The notes: generated from the letters alone by a model not told the origin. A DNA stretch of 64,000 bases from Micromonospora sp. U21 (GCF_018070045.1 NZ_JAGPYK010000027.1:20522-84521), one strand, 5' to 3'. Shown: positions 51,721 to 60,893, numbered from the stretch's first letter. Numbers and translations: made by a program.

Positions 51721-53858
51721 CGGTGACCAGCCACGGCTGCGCCGAACGCCACTGCCCCGGCGAGGTGGACGCGGACGGGTTCTGCCGGCTGTGGGGGCAC
51801 GAGTGCCCTGGCCTTGACGCGGCCCCGGTGACACGGTTCGTGCCCCGTCCGGCGACGCCGTCGTCCCAGGCCTGGGAGGAACCGGTGCAGCTCCCGGCGG
51901 CCCGCCCCCGGGACCCGCTGACCGCCGTGCTCGCCGAGCCGGTCGTGCCGGAGCACTCCCGAATCTGCGCAAGCACCACCTGCCACACCCGGCTGCCCCG
52001 GATCAGCGGCCATTGCCCGAACTGCGGCACCCGCTACTCGTTCACCCCACCGCTGGCCGTCGGCGACGTGCGGGCCGCGCGTTACGAAATCGCCGGGTGC
52101 CTCGGCAACGGCGGGGTGGGGTGGGTGTTCCTCGCCCGCGACCAAGACATGGACGGCGCCTGGCGGGTGCTCAAGGGACAGCGCAACCCGGAGGATCGGG
52201 AGGCTGGCGCGGCGTTCGTCGCCGAACGGCAGGCGCTGATCGCGCTGAACCACCCGCGCATCGTCACCATCACCCACGCGCTGCGCCCCGAGGCGCACCA
52301 CGATACCGGCTACCTGGTGATGGAGTACGTCAACGGCGGCACCCTGGAGGAGGCACGCAGCACGGCGGGCCCGGGCGGACGGGCCGCTGCCCTCGACCCG
52401 ACTCAGGCCCTCGGGTACGGGGTGCAGATCCTCGACGCGTTCGACTACCTGCACGACCAGGGCTGGCTCTACTGCGACCTCAAACCGGAGAACGTGATGC
52501 GGGTCGGCGGCGGAGTCGGCGACGACGCGATCAAGCTGGTCGACTTCGGCGCCTCCCGGAAGATCGACAACCGGGTGAGCCCGGCCTGGGGTACCGAGGG
52601 ATTCACCGCCCCCGAGGTCAGGCGGCTCGGCGCGGCCGGGCCCAGCGTCCGCTCTGACATCTACACTGTCGGGCGGACCCTCGCCGCGTTGACCCTGGTC
52701 GCCCAGTCGGCGAGGGTGTCCCGGGTCGCCGCCGGGTCGGAATTGCTGCGGCTGCCCACGCCGGCCCGGCTCGACCCGTTCCTGCGTCTGCTCGCCCGGG
52801 CCACCGCGACCGACCCGGCCGACCGGTTCGCCTCAGCCGCACAGATGCGTGAACAGGCCCTGGGCGTACGCCGGCAGCTCGAATCGGCCGCCGACCGCGA
52901 GTCCCGGCCCAGCCGTTCCGCCCTCTTCAGCCCCTCGACGTGCGCGTTCGCCCTACATACCGAGGGCACGGTGGACCTGGTGGAGGTGCTGCTCGGCCTG
53001 CCGGTGCCGTTGGTTGACGGCGCCGACCCCGCAGCCGGCTTCCTCGCCTCGCTCGGCTCCGCCGAGCCCGACGAACTCATTGAACTGCTGGCCACCGCGC
53101 CCGAACGGACCGCGCAGGTGGTCTACCGGGAGGTGCGCGCTCACCTCGCCGCCGGCCGGGGGGTCGAGGCGGACGCGCTGCTGGCTGACGTCCCCACTGA
53201 CCAGCGCGACTGGGCACTGTGGTGGCACCGGGGCCTGGTGGCCCTGGTCAAGGAGGAAACCGACGTCGCCCTGCACTGGTTCCAGCAGGTGTACAACTGG
53301 CTGCCCGGCGAGGTCTCCACCCGGCTGGCGTACGCGGTCGCCTGCGAACTCGCCGACAACCCGGATGCCGCCGCCGACCACTACCGGGGCGTGTGGGACA
53401 CCGACCGGGGGGTGCTGGCGGCGGCGTTCGGACTGGCCCGATGCCGGCTGGCCACGGCCGATCCGCGCGGGGCCGCCGACGCCTTGCTGAGCGTGCCGGA
53501 ATCCTCCCGCGCCTGCACCGAGGCGGTCGCCTGCGCGGTGCGCATCCTGCTCGACGCGCCAGACGACGGGCGTCGGCTGGCCACCGCCCTGGAGGCGGCC
53601 GAGATCGTGGACAAGCTGCCGCCGTTCGCCGAGCGCGAGACGGTCGAGTCGCACATCCTTCGGATCGCGCTCAGCTGCGACCTGGCCGGCTCCGACCATG
53701 CCGGACGGCTGCTGTTCGGGCAGCCACTCGACGACACCAGCCTTCGCCGCGCCTTTGAGCGTAGGTGCCGCTCCCGCGCCCGGCGCACCGCCGACCGGCG
53801 GGACCGGGTCGCGCTGGTCGACCTGGCCAACGCGTACCGGCCGGTGACCTGGTGGTGA
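51717..53858 (+). CDS. pknG: PknG-like serine/threonine protein kinase with zinc ribbons and TPR domain
   Basis: 713 aa. Two N-terminal Cys clusters (C8, C13, C23, C30, and C84, C89, C100, C103); the second resembles the PknG rubredoxin. Kinase domain about 118-385: K153 in RVLKG, helix-C Glu 170, catalytic loop YCDLKPEN (D254), DFG Asp 276 (LVDFGAS), and DIYTVGRTLAALTL as in mycobacterial PknG. The TPR region to the end finishes DRVALVDLANAYRPVTWW, the PknG C-terminal signature. In mycobacteria PknG phosphorylates GarA to control glutamate metabolism. Here the catalytic-loop residue before D is Cys, where PknG has Asn and most kinases Arg. The ATG at 51717 overlaps the preceding gene. Confidence 0.95.
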   Translation: MTVTSHGCAERHCPGEVDADGFCRLWGHECPGLDAAPVTRFVPRPATPSSQAWEEPVQLPAARPRDPLTAVLAEPVVPEHSRICASTTCHTRLPRISGHCPNCGTRYSFTPPLAVGDVRAARYEIAGCLGNGGVGWVFLARDQDMDGAWRVLKGQRNPEDREAGAAFVAERQALIALNHPRIVTITHALRPEAHHDTGYLVMEYVNGGTLEEARSTAGPGGRAAALDPTQALGYGVQILDAFDYLHDQGWLYCDLKPENVMRVGGGVGDDAIKLVDFGASRKIDNRVSPAWGTEGFTAPEVRRLGAAGPSVRSDIYTVGRTLAALTLVAQSARVSRVAAGSELLRLPTPARLDPFLRLLARATATDPADRFASAAQMREQALGVRRQLESAADRESRPSRSALFSPSTCAFALHTEGTVDLVEVLLGLPVPLVDGADPAAGFLASLGSAEPDELIELLATAPERTAQVVYREVRAHLAAGRGVEADALLADVPTDQRDWALWWHRGLVALVKEETDVALHWFQQVYNWLPGEVSTRLAYAVACELADNPDAAADHYRGVWDTDRGVLAAAFGLARCRLATADPRGAADALLSVPESSRACTEAVACAVRILLDAPDDGRRLATALEAAEIVDKLPPFAERETVESHILRIALSCDLAGSDHAGRLLFGQPLDDTSLRRAFERRCRSRARRTADRRDRVALVDLANAYRPVTWW

Positions 53859-53893
53859 CTGCGGTCGACGGCCCCGACGGAAGGAAAGCGCCG

Positions 53894-55339
53894 ATGAAAC
53901 CCGCTGACGGCCCGCCGCTCGCGGTCACCGCGCACTACCGCGAATTCGTGCCGGCGGACGGCGCGGTGCTCGACGTGATCGCTACCGTGAACGGCCCGGA
54001 ACCGGCCGGGAACGTAGGCCACGAAGGACTGGCCGAGGTCATCCTGCTGGACACGTCGGGCTCGATGGGCGCGCCGCAGGCCAAGATGCACGCCGCCCTG
54101 CGGGCCAGCATCGCCGCGATCGACGCCCTGCCCGACGGGGTCGCCTTCGCGGTGGTCGCCGGCACCGGCACCGCCACCATGGTCTTCCCGGAGGAGGTGC
54201 GGCTGGCGGTCGCCGACGGACGCAACCGGGCCGCCGCCCGCCATGCGCTGCAGTCCGTCTCGCCGCACGGCGGCACCGCCATCGGCTCCTGGCTGCTGCT
54301 GGCCCGGCAACTGCTGGCGACCCGGCCGGACGCAATCGGGCACGCCATCCTGCTCACCGACGGCCGAAACGAGTCCCAGCACCCCGACAACCTGCGGGCC
54401 GCGGTCCAGGAGTGCGAGGGGTACCTCACCATCGACTGCCGGGCGATCGGCTCGGCCGACGGCGTGCACGACTGGGACGCGGCCGAACTGCTCGGCATCG
54501 CCGAGGCGCTGGGCGCCAACCCGGTGGTCCCGGTGGAGGACCTCGCCGGCCTCGGCGACGAGTTCCGGACGGTTCTGGCCCGAGCGATGGCCCGACGGGT
54601 GGCGAACGCGCGACTACGGATCCGCACCACCGAGCTGGCCCGGGTCCGGTACGTCAAGCAGGTGCACCCGGCCATCGCCGACCTCACCAAGCGCGGCGAG
54701 CCGGCCGGCGAGTTGACCACCGGGTACCCGATCGGCGCCTGGAGCCCGCAGGACCGCCGGGACTACCACCTCGGCTTGGAGGTGGACCCGCTCGCCGCCG
54801 GCACCCGACGGCGCATCGGCTGGCTCAGCGTCGACACCGACACCGGCGGAGCCCCGGTCGAGGTACCGCTGACCGTGGAGTGGACCGACGACGTGCTGCG
54901 CCACTCGGAGATCCACCCCAGCGTCGCCTTCTACACGGTGCAGCAGGACTACGCGGTGGCGTTTCACAACGGCCTCGCAGCGGCCCGTGAGGACCGGGTC
55001 ACCGAGGCCGAGGATCAGCTCGGCCGGGCGGTGGCACTCGCCCACGCCGCTGGCAAGGACGCCGACGTGCGGCGGATCGCCCGGATCGTGGACGTGCACG
55101 ACGCCGCGGCCGGTCTGGTCCGGCTGAAGGTGGGCGTCGACTGGCGGCTGGCTGAGTCGTCCCGGGTGGTGGTGCACACCACCACCCGGTGGGGCGCGGC
55201 CGCCGACGAGCGCCGCCCACCCGCACCGGCGGCCCGGGTCGCACCCTGGTCGCACTGCGGCGAGCGGCAGATCGGGGCGTACTGCCAGGTTTGCGGGGCC
55301 GCGCACGGCACCGGCGCAGCGGCGCCGGAGCGCCGATGA
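53894..55339 (+). CDS. vWA-domain protein with C-terminal zinc ribbon
   Basis: 481 aa. vWA domain with an intact MIDAS: VILLDTSGSMG (D53, S55, S57), GGTAIGSW (Thr) and HAILLTDGRNES (Asp). A beta-rich domain follows (about 260-400) and a C-terminal WSHCGERQIGAYCQVCGAAH, likely a zinc ribbon. It has no signal peptide, so it is cytosolic. The ATG at 53894 has AAGGAAAG 5 bases upstream; GTG at 53855 overlaps the pknG stop and is an alternative. vWA proteins often act as scaffolds for AAA or STAND ATPases, which fits the next gene. Confidence 0.88.
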   Translation: MKPADGPPLAVTAHYREFVPADGAVLDVIATVNGPEPAGNVGHEGLAEVILLDTSGSMGAPQAKMHAALRASIAAIDALPDGVAFAVVAGTGTATMVFPEEVRLAVADGRNRAAARHALQSVSPHGGTAIGSWLLLARQLLATRPDAIGHAILLTDGRNESQHPDNLRAAVQECEGYLTIDCRAIGSADGVHDWDAAELLGIAEALGANPVVPVEDLAGLGDEFRTVLARAMARRVANARLRIRTTELARVRYVKQVHPAIADLTKRGEPAGELTTGYPIGAWSPQDRRDYHLGLEVDPLAAGTRRRIGWLSVDTDTGGAPVEVPLTVEWTDDVLRHSEIHPSVAFYTVQQDYAVAFHNGLAAAREDRVTEAEDQLGRAVALAHAAGKDADVRRIARIVDVHDAAAGLVRLKVGVDWRLAESSRVVVHTTTRWGAAADERRPPAPAARVAPWSHCGERQIGAYCQVCGAAHGTGAAAPERR

Positions 55340-57021
55340 CCCTGGATGTCTGGGACAAGGTCGCCAGCGTGGTGAGCGGCAGCCTGGCGCTGGTCGCCGC
55401 CGCAGTCGCCGTCCGCCAGCACCTGCGCGACCGGGGCCGACAGGGCTGGTGGTCGACGCTGACCCGGCTGTGGGAGCGGGAGACCGACGCCGGGATCGTC
55501 CACCCGCACCGCTTCGGCGCGCAGGTACCCCCGCTCTCCGAGGTGTACGTGCCCCGGCGGGCGGTGCCCCGGCTGGGCCGGGCCGAGGAAGCCGTCGACG
55601 CGGCACAGCTGTTCACCGGCGCGCGGAACGTGCTGCTGGTCGGCGAGCCGGGCAGCGGAAAGACCGCGCTGATCGCGTACGAGAGCGCCCGGTCCGCCGA
55701 GCGCTGGCTCCGCTCCCGGGGCCGCCGGCGGCGTCGGCCCCTCGACCCGGTCCTGGTGCGTCTGCCGGCCGCCGCGCTGGTCCACCACGCGCTGCCCGAC
55801 GCGCTGCGCGACGCGTACGGCGAGCCACCGCTGGATTTCCGCCGGCCGCCGGCACCCGGCGTGCACTGGCTGATCTGCGTGGACCGGGTGGACGCCGTCG
55901 CCGACCCGGGCGACCGGGGCAACGTGCTCAACCGGCTCGCCGAGGCTGGCCGCTCCTCGGCGACGGACGCCTCGCCGTGCCGGATCCTGGTCACCACCCG
56001 GCCACTGGACGCCGACGAGCTGGCCACGCTCGGGGAGGACTATCGGGCGTACCACCTCGCGCCGTTCACCCGCGCCGACGTCACCGCGCTGGCCGGCCGG
56101 TGGTTCCCGGACCACGGCGAGGCCAAGGGCTTCCTCACCTGGACGCACGCCCAGCGGATCACCGACCCGGTGCGCAACCCGCTGGTCGCCACCGTCGCCG
56201 CCCTGGTCTGGCGCAACCGGCGGGCAGCCCCGGTCGGCCGGCCCGGCCCGGCGGCGCTGTTCGAGGACTTCGTGCGGGCCCTGCTGCAAAGCGGCCGGGG
56301 CAGCCTCGACGCCACCTGCCGGGCGCTGCGCGACCACCCGCCGCAGGGCCCGGCGGTCGCCGACTGGCTCGCCGGGCGGCACACCGAACTGGTCGAGGTC
56401 GCCGCCACGGCGGCGGTGGCCGGCGCGGACCCGGTCGCCGAGGTGGCGAAGTGGTCGGCGGAGCACGCGCCCTACCCGCCGGCCCAGCATCTCGACAACT
56501 GGCCGCAGCAGATCCGGGACCTGCTACTCGCCACCGACCTCTTCCGCGCTGACCGGAACGCCCTGGTCTCGGTCTGGCCCAGCCTGATCGACCACCTGGC
56601 GGCCGGGCCGCTGACCCGGCAGTGGAGCCCGGACGCCTGGATGGCTCTGATGAACACCACCAGCACGCGGTTTGTGGGGGTGCAGGTGATCCAGCGGTTG
56701 GAGGCGCCAGACGCGCTGCTGCGCGACCGGCTGACGGAGCCGAGCTGGGCCGCCGCCGTCGGGCATCTGCTGGTCAGCACCGACGCGGTCCGAGGCGCCG
56801 ACGACCCCGCGCTACGGACCGACGTACTGGCGGCGCTGCTGAAGCACTGGGCCGCCGACCCGGCCGGCGACAGCAGCCGGTCCTACCTGTCGCTGTTGCA
56901 CACCCTGGCCATGAACCAAGCCGACCGGGACCTGCTGTTCAAGATCGGCACAGACGGGAACCGGCCCACGGCCATACGCCTGGCCGTCACGCGCTTCTTC
57001 CTCGCCGACGGCCACCCATAG
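55336..57021 (+). CDS. Membrane-anchored NACHT-type P-loop NTPase
   Basis: 561 aa. N-terminal transmembrane helix (about 8-27, ASVVSGSLALVAAAVAVRQH). Walker A VLLVGEPGSGKTALIAYES (103-110). Walker B WLICVDRVDAVAD (D183). Sensor-like SPCRILVTTRPLD, then helical repeats to the C-terminus. The LVTTRPL pattern after Walker B is typical of NACHT/STAND NTPases, which act as signal-dependent switches. The ATG at 55336 overlaps the vWA stop (ATGA). Last gene of the six-gene operon. The combination with GlnX/GlnH/PknG suggests a role in that signalling chain. Confidence 0.85.
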   Translation: MTLDVWDKVASVVSGSLALVAAAVAVRQHLRDRGRQGWWSTLTRLWERETDAGIVHPHRFGAQVPPLSEVYVPRRAVPRLGRAEEAVDAAQLFTGARNVLLVGEPGSGKTALIAYESARSAERWLRSRGRRRRRPLDPVLVRLPAAALVHHALPDALRDAYGEPPLDFRRPPAPGVHWLICVDRVDAVADPGDRGNVLNRLAEAGRSSATDASPCRILVTTRPLDADELATLGEDYRAYHLAPFTRADVTALAGRWFPDHGEAKGFLTWTHAQRITDPVRNPLVATVAALVWRNRRAAPVGRPGPAALFEDFVRALLQSGRGSLDATCRALRDHPPQGPAVADWLAGRHTELVEVAATAAVAGADPVAEVAKWSAEHAPYPPAQHLDNWPQQIRDLLLATDLFRADRNALVSVWPSLIDHLAAGPLTRQWSPDAWMALMNTTSTRFVGVQVIQRLEAPDALLRDRLTEPSWAAAVGHLLVSTDAVRGADDPALRTDVLAALLKHWAADPAGDSSRSYLSLLHTLAMNQADRDLLFKIGTDGNRPTAIRLAVTRFFLADGHP

Positions 57022-57415
57022 TCGACCGCACGGCCCGGGGACGGCGTACGGCCGCCCTCACCGGATGAATTCAGCCGAGGCGGCGGTCCACCGCGATGTC
57101 ACGGACGATCGCCTGTCTACTGGTTGCCGCAGGGCCAAGTACCGCGCAAAGCAGCCAGTACCAGCGAGGAAGAGCACGAAGCCGCCTGGCACACCCACCA
57201 GACCCGACAGAACGAAACCGTTTAGCCTCAGCCAACCGGCACCAACTAACCAACCCTCCGGTAAACCGAGGGAACCTCAACGTCACAGCTCGCTGAATAC
57301 GGACTGTGCGACTTCGATCAACGGCACGGCTGTCGGCCTCGCCGCGTCGTCCATTCGCCGCCACCTGATGTCGACCATGAGGTTGTAGTCATAGGCGACG
57401 AGCCGGGGGACCGGC
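57022..57415. other. Intergenic region after the operon
   Basis: No convincing gene on either strand, and no clear hairpin terminator was found directly after the NTPase gene. Confidence 0.4.
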
Positions 57416-57912
57416 TCACCGCACGGACACGCCGTCGCCGTACCGGAGCTGGCGCGAAGCACCGGCCGCCGCCGCCCGGGCTGTCTCCGGGCTGGGGGCG
57501 GCCAGGGCCGCCTCGGCGATCTGGCGGCACTCGTCCAGGGTGTGCGCGGCCAGGGACTCGCGCACGCCGGGATGCTGCGGGGCGCCATGGACAGGCTGGT
57601 GATGCCCGGCCTGCCAGTACCAGGGCGAAATCGGGATCCGCCGCGGACTCTCCACACACGCCAACTGGCTTGCCCGCCTCGACGCCGGCTGCCGCGCAGG
57701 AGGCGAGAAGTGCGATCAGCGCGGGCTGCCACGGGTCGAGCTGGTCGGCGAGGTCGCCGCACATGCGGTCAGCGGCGAACGTGTACTGGCTGAGATCGTT
57801 GGTGCCGACGCTGAGGAAGTCCACGTGGCGCAGCACCTGGCTGGCGCGCCGGGCCGCGGCCGGCACCTCGATCATCACGCCGGCGGTTGGCAGGCCGTGC
57901 TGCAAGCAGTGG
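57416..57912 (-). pseudogene. PTS enzyme I (ptsI) C-terminal fragment with frameshifts
   Basis: The fragment starts LQHGLPTAGVMIEVPAAARR, then DFLSVGTNDLSQYTFAADRM, PWQPALIALLASC and GKPVGVCGESAADPD, the PEP-binding C-terminal domain of enzyme I with the catalytic Cys in VGVCGE. The frame then shifts twice: GITSLSMAPRSIP, then VRESLAAHTLDECRQIAEAA to a stop at 57416. The N-terminal two thirds are missing. It is inactive. Confidence 0.85.
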
Positions 57913-57926
57913 TCGCTTCTTGTCAC

Positions 57927-58460
57927 TGGTTGTCAACGTCAGGCGGGGGTTTTCGGGGGTAAACGGGGGCAGGCCAAGAGGACAGCGCGGGGTCCCACCG
58001 CGTCCCACTCCCCCACCATCGGGGGCGTCCCGTCACTAAAAACAGCGTGCGCCCACCCGTCGCGACTCGCCTACCGCAGGCAAGGGGTTCGTGTCGGTGG
58101 ATCAACACAAACCGATTCCCAACGCGGATTGCGCCTGGTCGGCGCTATTCCGCTCGTCTGAAATCACCCCAGCCTGACGGGTTCCGAGCTGGCTGCCCGG
58201 GACCCGTCCTGGAACGTGGGCTTCCTACGCCGCCAATGAGTTCCGCAGCCTGGACAGCGGCGACCAGTACCACCGCGGAGCGACTGGATGACGTTCCCGT
58301 CCGCTCGACATCCGGCTGTCCGAGGATCGGCCTCGGCCTGGGGCCACCAGCGGCGGGCCAGGTCGCCGGGCTCAGGTTTGGCGAGTGGCGGGCCGCGTGA
58401 CGCGGATTTGGTTTGTGCGGTTGGATCCAGGGCATCGCCGTGTGTCCTGGGAGTGCTGCC
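57927..58460. other. Gene-poor stretch
   Basis: No intact gene. It includes a G-rich stretch, gcgggggttttcgggggtaa (57950-57969), resembling a segment at 47757-47775 beside the tRNA-Pro fragment. Confidence 0.4.
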
Positions 58461-60257
58461 GTGAGTCCATATGATCAGTTTGCTGGCCTTGACCTGCCGA
58501 CCCTTCAGATGTTGGAGGCGGCGTTGGCGCTGGGTGGCCTGGTCACCGAGGCGGAGGTGTCGGCGTTGGTCGGCGCCGACGCGATGCCGTACCTGCAGTG
58601 TGCCGCCGATGCGGGGATTGTCGCGCGGCTGCGGGGCCGGCTTGCGGTGAACGACGTCCTGCGAGAGGTCTTCGCCCGTCCGCTGGGTGTCGGCCCGTCG
58701 GCTGGGCAGCTCGCCGCCGTGTTGAGCGTCGATGATCTGAAGGTGGTGGCGAGCAACCTGGGGCTGCCTACGAAGGGCCGCAAGGCGGACCTGCTGGAGG
58801 CAGTGGCGGAGTTCTTCCTTGACACGGACAACGTGCACGCTCTGGTCAAGCGGATGCCGGCCGCGACGCGGACGGTGTTGGAGGAGGCTGACCGCGACGG
58901 CGGACGGATCCGTCGCTACGGCGGCAGCGGTGTCGCATCCCGTGGCCGGTATTCGAGCCGCTATCGGCAGGTGCATCCGCTGAACTGGGCCGAGGAGCAC
59001 GGGCTGGTCTACCGCGTGACTTGGGAGGACTATCAGCTGGCAGGCCAGGTCGCGCTCAGTTTGCGAGGATCGGCCTACGGGGCTCCGTTCCAGCCGCAGG
59101 AGCCGCCGGTTGCCTGGCATACGCCGGGTCCCGCGGCAGTGCGCCGCGACGCCCAGGCGCAGGGCATCGCCGTGGTCAGGCTGTTGTCGGCGCTGCTGGA
59201 CGGGGCGGGACGTGAGCCGCTGGCCACGGTCAAGGCCGGCGGCGTCGGCGTGCGCGAGCTGACCCGGACGGCGAAGACGCTGGGCGTGACGGTTCCGACC
59301 GTGCGGCTGCTACTGGCGGTCGCCGAGGAGGCCTCGCTGGCCGACCTCGACGAACGCGTGATCCCGACGGGCGCGTACGATCGCTGGCTCAAGCTTGGTC
59401 TGGACCGGCGGCTCGCGGTGATGCTCAAGGCATGGCGCGAGCTGGACTATCTGCCGTCGACGCAGACGGGGCCGTGGGTTCCGGAGCACCGCCAAAGCTG
59501 GTCTGTACAAGCCCGGATGGCCGCGTTGCGGGCGTTGGGTGACCGGGCGACGACGGACCTCGAGCAGACGGCGCAGTGGATCTGGTGGCGGCAGCCGCTG
59601 ACCTTCGGCGGCACCACAACCGTGCGCGGCCTGCTGGGCGAGGCCGCAACCTTGGGGGCTCTCGGCGCGGGCGCTGTCAGCCCGGCGGGACAGGCGCTGC
59701 TGGCCGGCACGGACATCGCCGAGGCCGTCGGCGACCTGGGTGAGGTCGCCCGCACCGCCAGGCTGCAGGCCGACCTGACCGCGGTCGTGGCAGGAACACC
59801 GAACCCAGAGCTAGCTGAACTCCTCGGTGCGACCGCCGTCGTCGAGTCCCGCGGCATAGCCACCACCTGGCGCTTCAGCCCAGCTACGGTACGCAGCGCG
59901 TACGACGCAGGCTGGACCGAACAGCGCCTGACCAAAGCCCTGACGAAGATCGCCGAAGGCGGACTGCCGCAACCACTGGTCTACCTGCTCGCCGACATCG
60001 CCCGCCAACACGGGTCGGTACGGATCGCGCCCGTGGCCAGCACCCTGGTCAGCGACGACACCGCGCTGCTGGCGCAGATCTGCGCCGACAAACGGCTAGA
60101 CAAGCTCAACCTGCGTCTACTCGCCCCGACCGTGCTGGCCAGCCAAGCCACCACCGCCGACACGATGGCCGCCCTGCGCAAAGCCGGCTACGCGCCCCGC
60201 CAGCAGAACCCCGACGGCCACGACGTCATCGAGAAGACCCGCCGCCACCGCGCCTGA
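58461..60257 (+). CDS. Helicase-C-domain-containing protein (actinobacterial, XPB/Ssl2-like N-terminal region)
   Basis: 598 aa. It begins VSPYDQFAGLDLPTLQMLEA with winged-helix-like segments. A SAP-like LSVDDLKVVASNLGLPTKGR follows, then long helical domains and a C-terminal helicase_C_3-like region (SRGIATTWRFSPATVRSAYD, QPLVYLLADIARQHGSVRIA). No Walker A or DEAD box is present, so it is not a helicase on its own. Homologues are widespread in Actinobacteria, often annotated helicase-associated. GTG at 58461 has GGGAG 7 bases upstream. Confidence 0.85.
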   Translation: MSPYDQFAGLDLPTLQMLEAALALGGLVTEAEVSALVGADAMPYLQCAADAGIVARLRGRLAVNDVLREVFARPLGVGPSAGQLAAVLSVDDLKVVASNLGLPTKGRKADLLEAVAEFFLDTDNVHALVKRMPAATRTVLEEADRDGGRIRRYGGSGVASRGRYSSRYRQVHPLNWAEEHGLVYRVTWEDYQLAGQVALSLRGSAYGAPFQPQEPPVAWHTPGPAAVRRDAQAQGIAVVRLLSALLDGAGREPLATVKAGGVGVRELTRTAKTLGVTVPTVRLLLAVAEEASLADLDERVIPTGAYDRWLKLGLDRRLAVMLKAWRELDYLPSTQTGPWVPEHRQSWSVQARMAALRALGDRATTDLEQTAQWIWWRQPLTFGGTTTVRGLLGEAATLGALGAGAVSPAGQALLAGTDIAEAVGDLGEVARTARLQADLTAVVAGTPNPELAELLGATAVVESRGIATTWRFSPATVRSAYDAGWTEQRLTKALTKIAEGGLPQPLVYLLADIARQHGSVRIAPVASTLVSDDTALLAQICADKRLDKLNLRLLAPTVLASQATTADTMAALRKAGYAPRQQNPDGHDVIEKTRRHRA

Positions 60258-60273
60258 CGGGCTGGAGAGCAAC

Positions 60274-60790
60274 ATGCTGATCGTCCACGCGACCAAGAAA
60301 GTTCCTCGATCACACCAACCCGCCCCGGGCTGTCCAAGGAGATCACGACACGACCCTGCTCGGACCGTGGTATGCCACCGCGCTGTTCTGGCGACCCCGG
60401 CTGGCACTGCTGGTAAACGAGCGAACCCTGCTACCGGTCCTGCTGCCGCTGGCACCAGCGCGCAGCCTTCCCGCCCGCGTCCCCGACGAAATCGCGACGG
60501 TGCTCGACGCCCACCAGGTGCCCAAGACCTTCATCGCCGACGAGCTACGACACATGCAGGACTACCGCTTCGCCACGACGACCAACCGCAGCGTCGTCGG
60601 GATCATGAACGAGTTCACCAAGCTCGCCGGGATCTACACCGACGACTCAGCCCACCCCAACCTCGTCACACTGTCGCTGCGGCTGGCCACGACGCGCGGC
60701 CTCCTGTACGCCAAGAACGTCAGCCCTGATCGCGAACTGACGGCGCTGGTACGCTCCATCGCCGAAGCCGAGGCCGCCGGTGCCACGTAG
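60274..60790 (+). pseudogene. DUF6933-like protein, frameshifted
   Basis: ATG at 60274 (GGAG upstream) begins MLIVHATKK. An extra A in the run at 60296-60300 shifts the frame; corrected, the protein reads KFLDHTNPPRAVQGDHDTTL, LGPWYATALFWRPRLALLVN, ERTLLPVLLPL and on to RSIAEAEAAGAT (about 171 aa). The second half (from 60500) is an intact frame. It matches the DUF6933 pattern (MLIVHATKKF...N..LG.WYAT...WR...L.VNE.T.L). A single-base sequencing error is possible. It lies 16 bp after the helicase-C gene. Confidence 0.75.
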
Positions 60791-60804
60791 GCCGCCGAGA
60801 GAGC

Positions 60805-60838
60805 GAAGAGGCGCCTTGCACATCACGGGCGCCGCTTC
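60805..60838. terminator. Hairpin terminator
   Basis: GAAG-a-GGCGCC pairs with GGCGCC-g-CTTC across a 12-nt loop, 15 bp after the DUF6933-like stop. Confidence 0.7.
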
Positions 60839-60893
60839 ACATCAACCACCGCTCATTCCTGAGCCGGGGGCGGGCTTAGTACTCCAGCCGAGC

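Noticed and set aside
57071..57364. A 97-codon minus-strand frame after the NACHT gene
   Set aside because: No start context, no hydrophobic or domain pattern, and Arg-rich composition typical of chance frames in GC-rich DNA.
58461..60257. The helicase-C-type protein as an active DNA helicase
   Set aside because: No Walker A, DEAD/DEAH or other ATPase motif is present; only accessory domains are recognised.
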